Shown: one piece after another, positions 48,368 through 50,274 of the stretch
Position numbering within the stretch: position 1 is the stretch's first letter
Layout of the letters: each line of letters begins with the position of its first letter
Source of the DNA: an uncultured Bacteroidales bacterium
Lineage (GTDB): Bacteria; Bacteroidota; Bacteroidia; Bacteroidales; Bacteroidaceae
NCBI GenBank assembly: GCA_902779315.1
Contig: CACZBC010000018.1
Coordinates: forward strand, 1-50,274
DNA length: 50,274 nucleotides
Direction: 5' to 3'
The notes under the pieces: generated by a model
What the model was told of the DNA's origin: nothing
Databases searched by the model: none
The model's input: only the letters and a program-made list of their open reading frames with translations
Position numbers and translations under genes: made by a program

Positions 48368-49513
48368 TTAATTGAATCTTACCTGTACTTGACATTGTAT
48401 GCCGTGATTGGCGCCGTGAACGAACTGATTCTCTGAGATATAGGCGTTCTTGTAGACATACTGGACTTGCAGACGGCACTTCTTGTAGAACCAGTATTGC
48501 AAGCCTGCGATGGCTTTGTGCTGATCCATGCCGAGGTCTGTGTTGAAGTTGAAGAAGTCGTACGAGCCGACCAGCTCCAGCCTCTTACCCAACTCGGGAG
48601 CGCCGAAGCGAGCCAAAGGAACGGCTCCCGTCAGGTAAGCGCCCCAGCTGTGAGCGTCGCCGTCCCATCCGTTCAAGTATTCGCCGTGCAGGTTGAAGCC
48701 TCTCGACTTGTAGTCCGCGCCGATGGTGCTACGATGGCGCTTGTAGTCCTGGCCAATCGCGATGGTCGGGTTGTAGAGGGATGTATTGATGGCATGGCCG
48801 CGACCGAACTGTCCTGTCGTGACGATGTTCAGTCCCTCGACCGGACGGTATTCCAGTCGGGCGATGATGTCCTTGAACTTGTTGCCGTCCTTCTTGTTGA
48901 TGCCTTGGCCGTTCAGCACATCCAGTTCGTAGCGGAACTTGCCGTTGTTTGTCACTCCGAAGAGCGCGAGACCCAGGTCACGGCCATACTGCACGCCCAG
49001 CAAGGGGTCGCTTCCGCAGCCCGTCAGGAACGTCACAGCCTCGCTGTAGACGTCGATAGCTTCCATGGAAGTGGGGGAGAGGGGGTTCTCGAGCGAGAGA
49101 CCGTTCTTGAACTGGCCGAATCGGACGGTCAGGGCGTTGTTGCGGGTGAGTCGATAGTCCGTGTAGTACTCCTGTACGACGCTCGAGAAGTCGTGCATGA
49201 AGAGGAACGACCAGCGGTCCGTTATCTTGGCTTCAGCCCAGAAGAGGACGCGTTTCAGGTCGAAAGTGTTTTTGTCCTGTCCGCCCTGATGCGAGTAGGT
49301 GTAGCCCGCTTGGGCATAGCCGTGCAGTTTGATGCGGCTCTGCAGTTCCTGGAACCATTTCTTTTCCGTCAGTTCCTTTAACTCTACTCGTCCGTTCTTT
49401 GTGATGGTTGTGGCCGTCCCATCTGCATTAAGGGAGTCAGATTGCCCCATCGCTGCTGTGCTGCTGAAGATGGCCAGCGACACAGCCAGCGTTGTTTTGA
49501 TGAAAGTGTTCAT
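48368..49513 (-). CDS. Phosphate-selective porin (OprO/OprP)-like outer membrane protein
   Basis: A 381-aa protein: signal peptide cut near A-M-G-Q (residue 24), a short region to about 60, then a beta-barrel with alternating strands (L-H-G-Y-A-Q-A-G-Y-T-Y, F-D-L-K-R-V-L-F-W-A-E-A-K-I-T, V-R-F-G-Q-F-K-N) and a final strand ending V-R-F-N, as outer-membrane barrels do. The frame extends upstream to 49561, but ATG 49513 gives a proper signal peptide and lies downstream of the promoter at 49551. The solute is unknown. Confidence 0.85.
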   Translation of the reverse strand: MNTFIKTTLAVSLAIFSSTAAMGQSDSLNADGTATTITKNGRVELKELTEKKWFQELQSRIKLHGYAQAGYTYSHQGGQDKNTFDLKRVLFWAEAKITDRWSFLFMHDFSSVVQEYYTDYRLTRNNALTVRFGQFKNGLSLENPLSPTSMEAIDVYSEAVTFLTGCGSDPLLGVQYGRDLGLALFGVTNNGKFRYELDVLNGQGINKKDGNKFKDIIARLEYRPVEGLNIVTTGQFGRGHAINTSLYNPTIAIGQDYKRHRSTIGADYKSRGFNLHGEYLNGWDGDAHSWGAYLTGAVPLARFGAPELGKRLELVGSYDFFNFNTDLGMDQHKAIAGLQYWFYKKCRLQVQYVYKNAYISENQFVHGANHGIQCQVQVRFN

Positions 49514-49550
49514 TTGTTTATTAATATTGGTTAACTGTGTTATCCGAGCA

Positions 49551-49558
49551 CAAAGGTA
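49551..49558 (-). promoter_or_regulatory. -7 element of the porin-symporter operon, with heptamers upstream
   Basis: TACCTTTG on the minus strand (49558-49551). The place where the -33 element should be is filled by the ATTCATA repeat (49566-49593), and no TTTG is seen there. Confidence 0.6.
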
Positions 49559-49565
49559 CAAAATA

Positions 49566-49593
49566 ATTCATAATTCATAATTCATAATTCATA
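49566..49593. repeat. Four perfect ATTCATA heptamers
   Basis: Copies at 49566, 49573, 49580 and 49587, immediately upstream of the porin -7 element. Confidence 0.9.
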
Positions 49594-50054
49594 ATTATTT
49601 TATGTTTTTCTGACAAAATGAAAGCGTTTTGCCCTGATTGCTTGCAAATTGCACCGTGCCAACGCAGGAAAGGGGCAGCCGAACTCTCTCGAACTGCCCT
49701 TCCTGCCCATGCTGGGGCATCAAAAATTAATTGTGAATTGTGAAATTGTGAAGGGTCTCGTTTCTATGCGGCCGAGGCGCTATCCGCATGAACCGCACGG
49801 CAAAAGTGCTGATGTGCTCATCGTGACGCTCGTCCAAATACTTTAATTTCGTCTAAAAGTGTTGCAATCTTGTCTGAAATATGTTGTAATCTTATCTTTT
49901 TTTGCAAAAATGTGAAGGAAGGTGATAGGTGTTCGGAAAAATTTTGTACCTTTACGGCGTCTTCAGCATTTTAAGGTATGAGAAAGATTGAAGTGAAAAC
50001 AAGCATTCATTCAAAATAATCATTAACTGATCTATTAACTAAATCAACACAATA
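49594..50054. other. Gene-free spacer D with possible 22-bp units
   Basis: No gene. It contains a hairpin AGGGGCAG / CTGCCCTT at about 49675-49703, possible 22-bp units at 49844-49909 (AATCTTGTC and AATCTTATC start 22 bp apart; TGTTGCAATC as in array A), and a promoter-like TACCTTTA at 49947-49954 for the last gene. Confidence 0.5.
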
Positions 50055-50274
50055 ATGACAAAGAAATTACTTTCAATGCTCGCTCTGCTATGCTTCACGG
50101 TAGCCAGCGCATGGGGGGCGAAAACCCTCATAATCACTCCCGAGGACGACTTCTATTGGGCAGGGGGGCACTCTTATACGATAGATTGTGTCACTTTTTC
50201 AGTCACCGAAAAGCTTGAACCGAGTTATATTGAAGGTTATCCCATTACAATCTCGACCTCGGAGGGTATCTTCA
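50055..50274 (+). CDS. Secreted protein of unknown function, 3' partial
   Basis: 73 codons are visible from ATG 50055 to the window end. It starts with a signal peptide (M-T-K-K-L-L-S-M-L-A-L-L, cut near A-S-A-W, about residue 19), then I-I-T-P-E-D-D-F-Y-W-A-G-G. Nothing more can be assigned. The start of a large surface or sorting-tail protein, as elsewhere in the window, is possible. Confidence 0.7.
   Translation, partial: MTKKLLSMLALLCFTVASAWGAKTLIITPEDDFYWAGGHSYTIDCVTFSVTEKLEPSYIEGYPITISTSEGIF

Overview
The window is chromosomal DNA from a member of the Bacteroidales, most likely Prevotellaceae. The evidence: promoters match the Bacteroidetes sigma pattern (TTTG, 19-21 nt, TAnnTTTG); genes lack strong Shine-Dalgarno sites; an HU-HIG-type histone-like protein, a smalltalk-type peptide and an OmpA protein are present; and two secreted enzymes end in Prevotella-style C-terminal tails (Y-(N/D)-L-(A/S)-G-(Q/R)-R-V ... 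G-(L/I)-Y-I ... G-(K/R)-K). No rRNA, tRNA, IS element or CRISPR array was recognised.

Layout. 0-1.3 kb: end of an HU-like gene, then a small phage-lysis-like cassette (P5-type muralytic protein, smalltalk peptide, small membrane protein) interrupted by GC-rich palindromic repeats. 1.3-4.6 kb: a structured RNA with its own promoter and terminator, followed by a complete EcoRII-type restriction-modification-repair trio (C5 methyltransferase, EcoRII endonuclease, Vsr). 4.9-6.6 kb: a GH16 lipoprotein and a BRO-N/Fic fusion, separated by heptamer-rich spacers. 7-10.7 kb: operon DUF1599 - DoxX - tpiA - SPOR protein - folE. 10.9-17.9 kb: aryl-acid/aromatic amino acid cluster (iorA, a four-helix-bundle gene, iorB, paaK, aminotransferase, second paaK, ACT protein). 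18-19.3 kb: divergent small membrane gene and membrane LytTR regulator. 19.7-28.2 kb, minus strand: ompA; an operon for keto-glycoside metabolism with its own tatA and tatC; a TPR protein.

29.2-40 kb, plus strand: Ca2+/Na+ antiporter, then an M60 metallopeptidase - DUF6057 - PD40/CxxCH lipoprotein - GH30 block that looks like a glycoprotein-degradation locus. 40.5-44.9 kb, minus strand: a GH110-like beta-helix protein, an MBL hydrolase, rsmG and an NhaC-type antiporter. 45-46.8 kb: kdgK-eda; 46.8-49.5 kb: porin and sodium:solute symporter on the minus strand. A secreted protein gene begins at 50,055 and runs off the end.

The most unusual feature is not a gene. Three long gene-free islands (around 19.5, 28.5 and 40.5 kb, and possibly a fourth at 49.9 kb) each carry a tandem array of degenerate units with a period of exactly 22 bp. 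Two of the arrays have six units, lie in opposite orientation, and share the same distinctive terminal unit. The first three islands also hold AT-rich, palindrome-rich DNA. I do not know of a described system that matches. Other points: a probable pseudoknotted RNA ahead of the restriction-modification genes, a heptamer repeat that could switch the sorting tail of the M60 protease on and off, and Tat translocase genes inside the operon of a Tat substrate.
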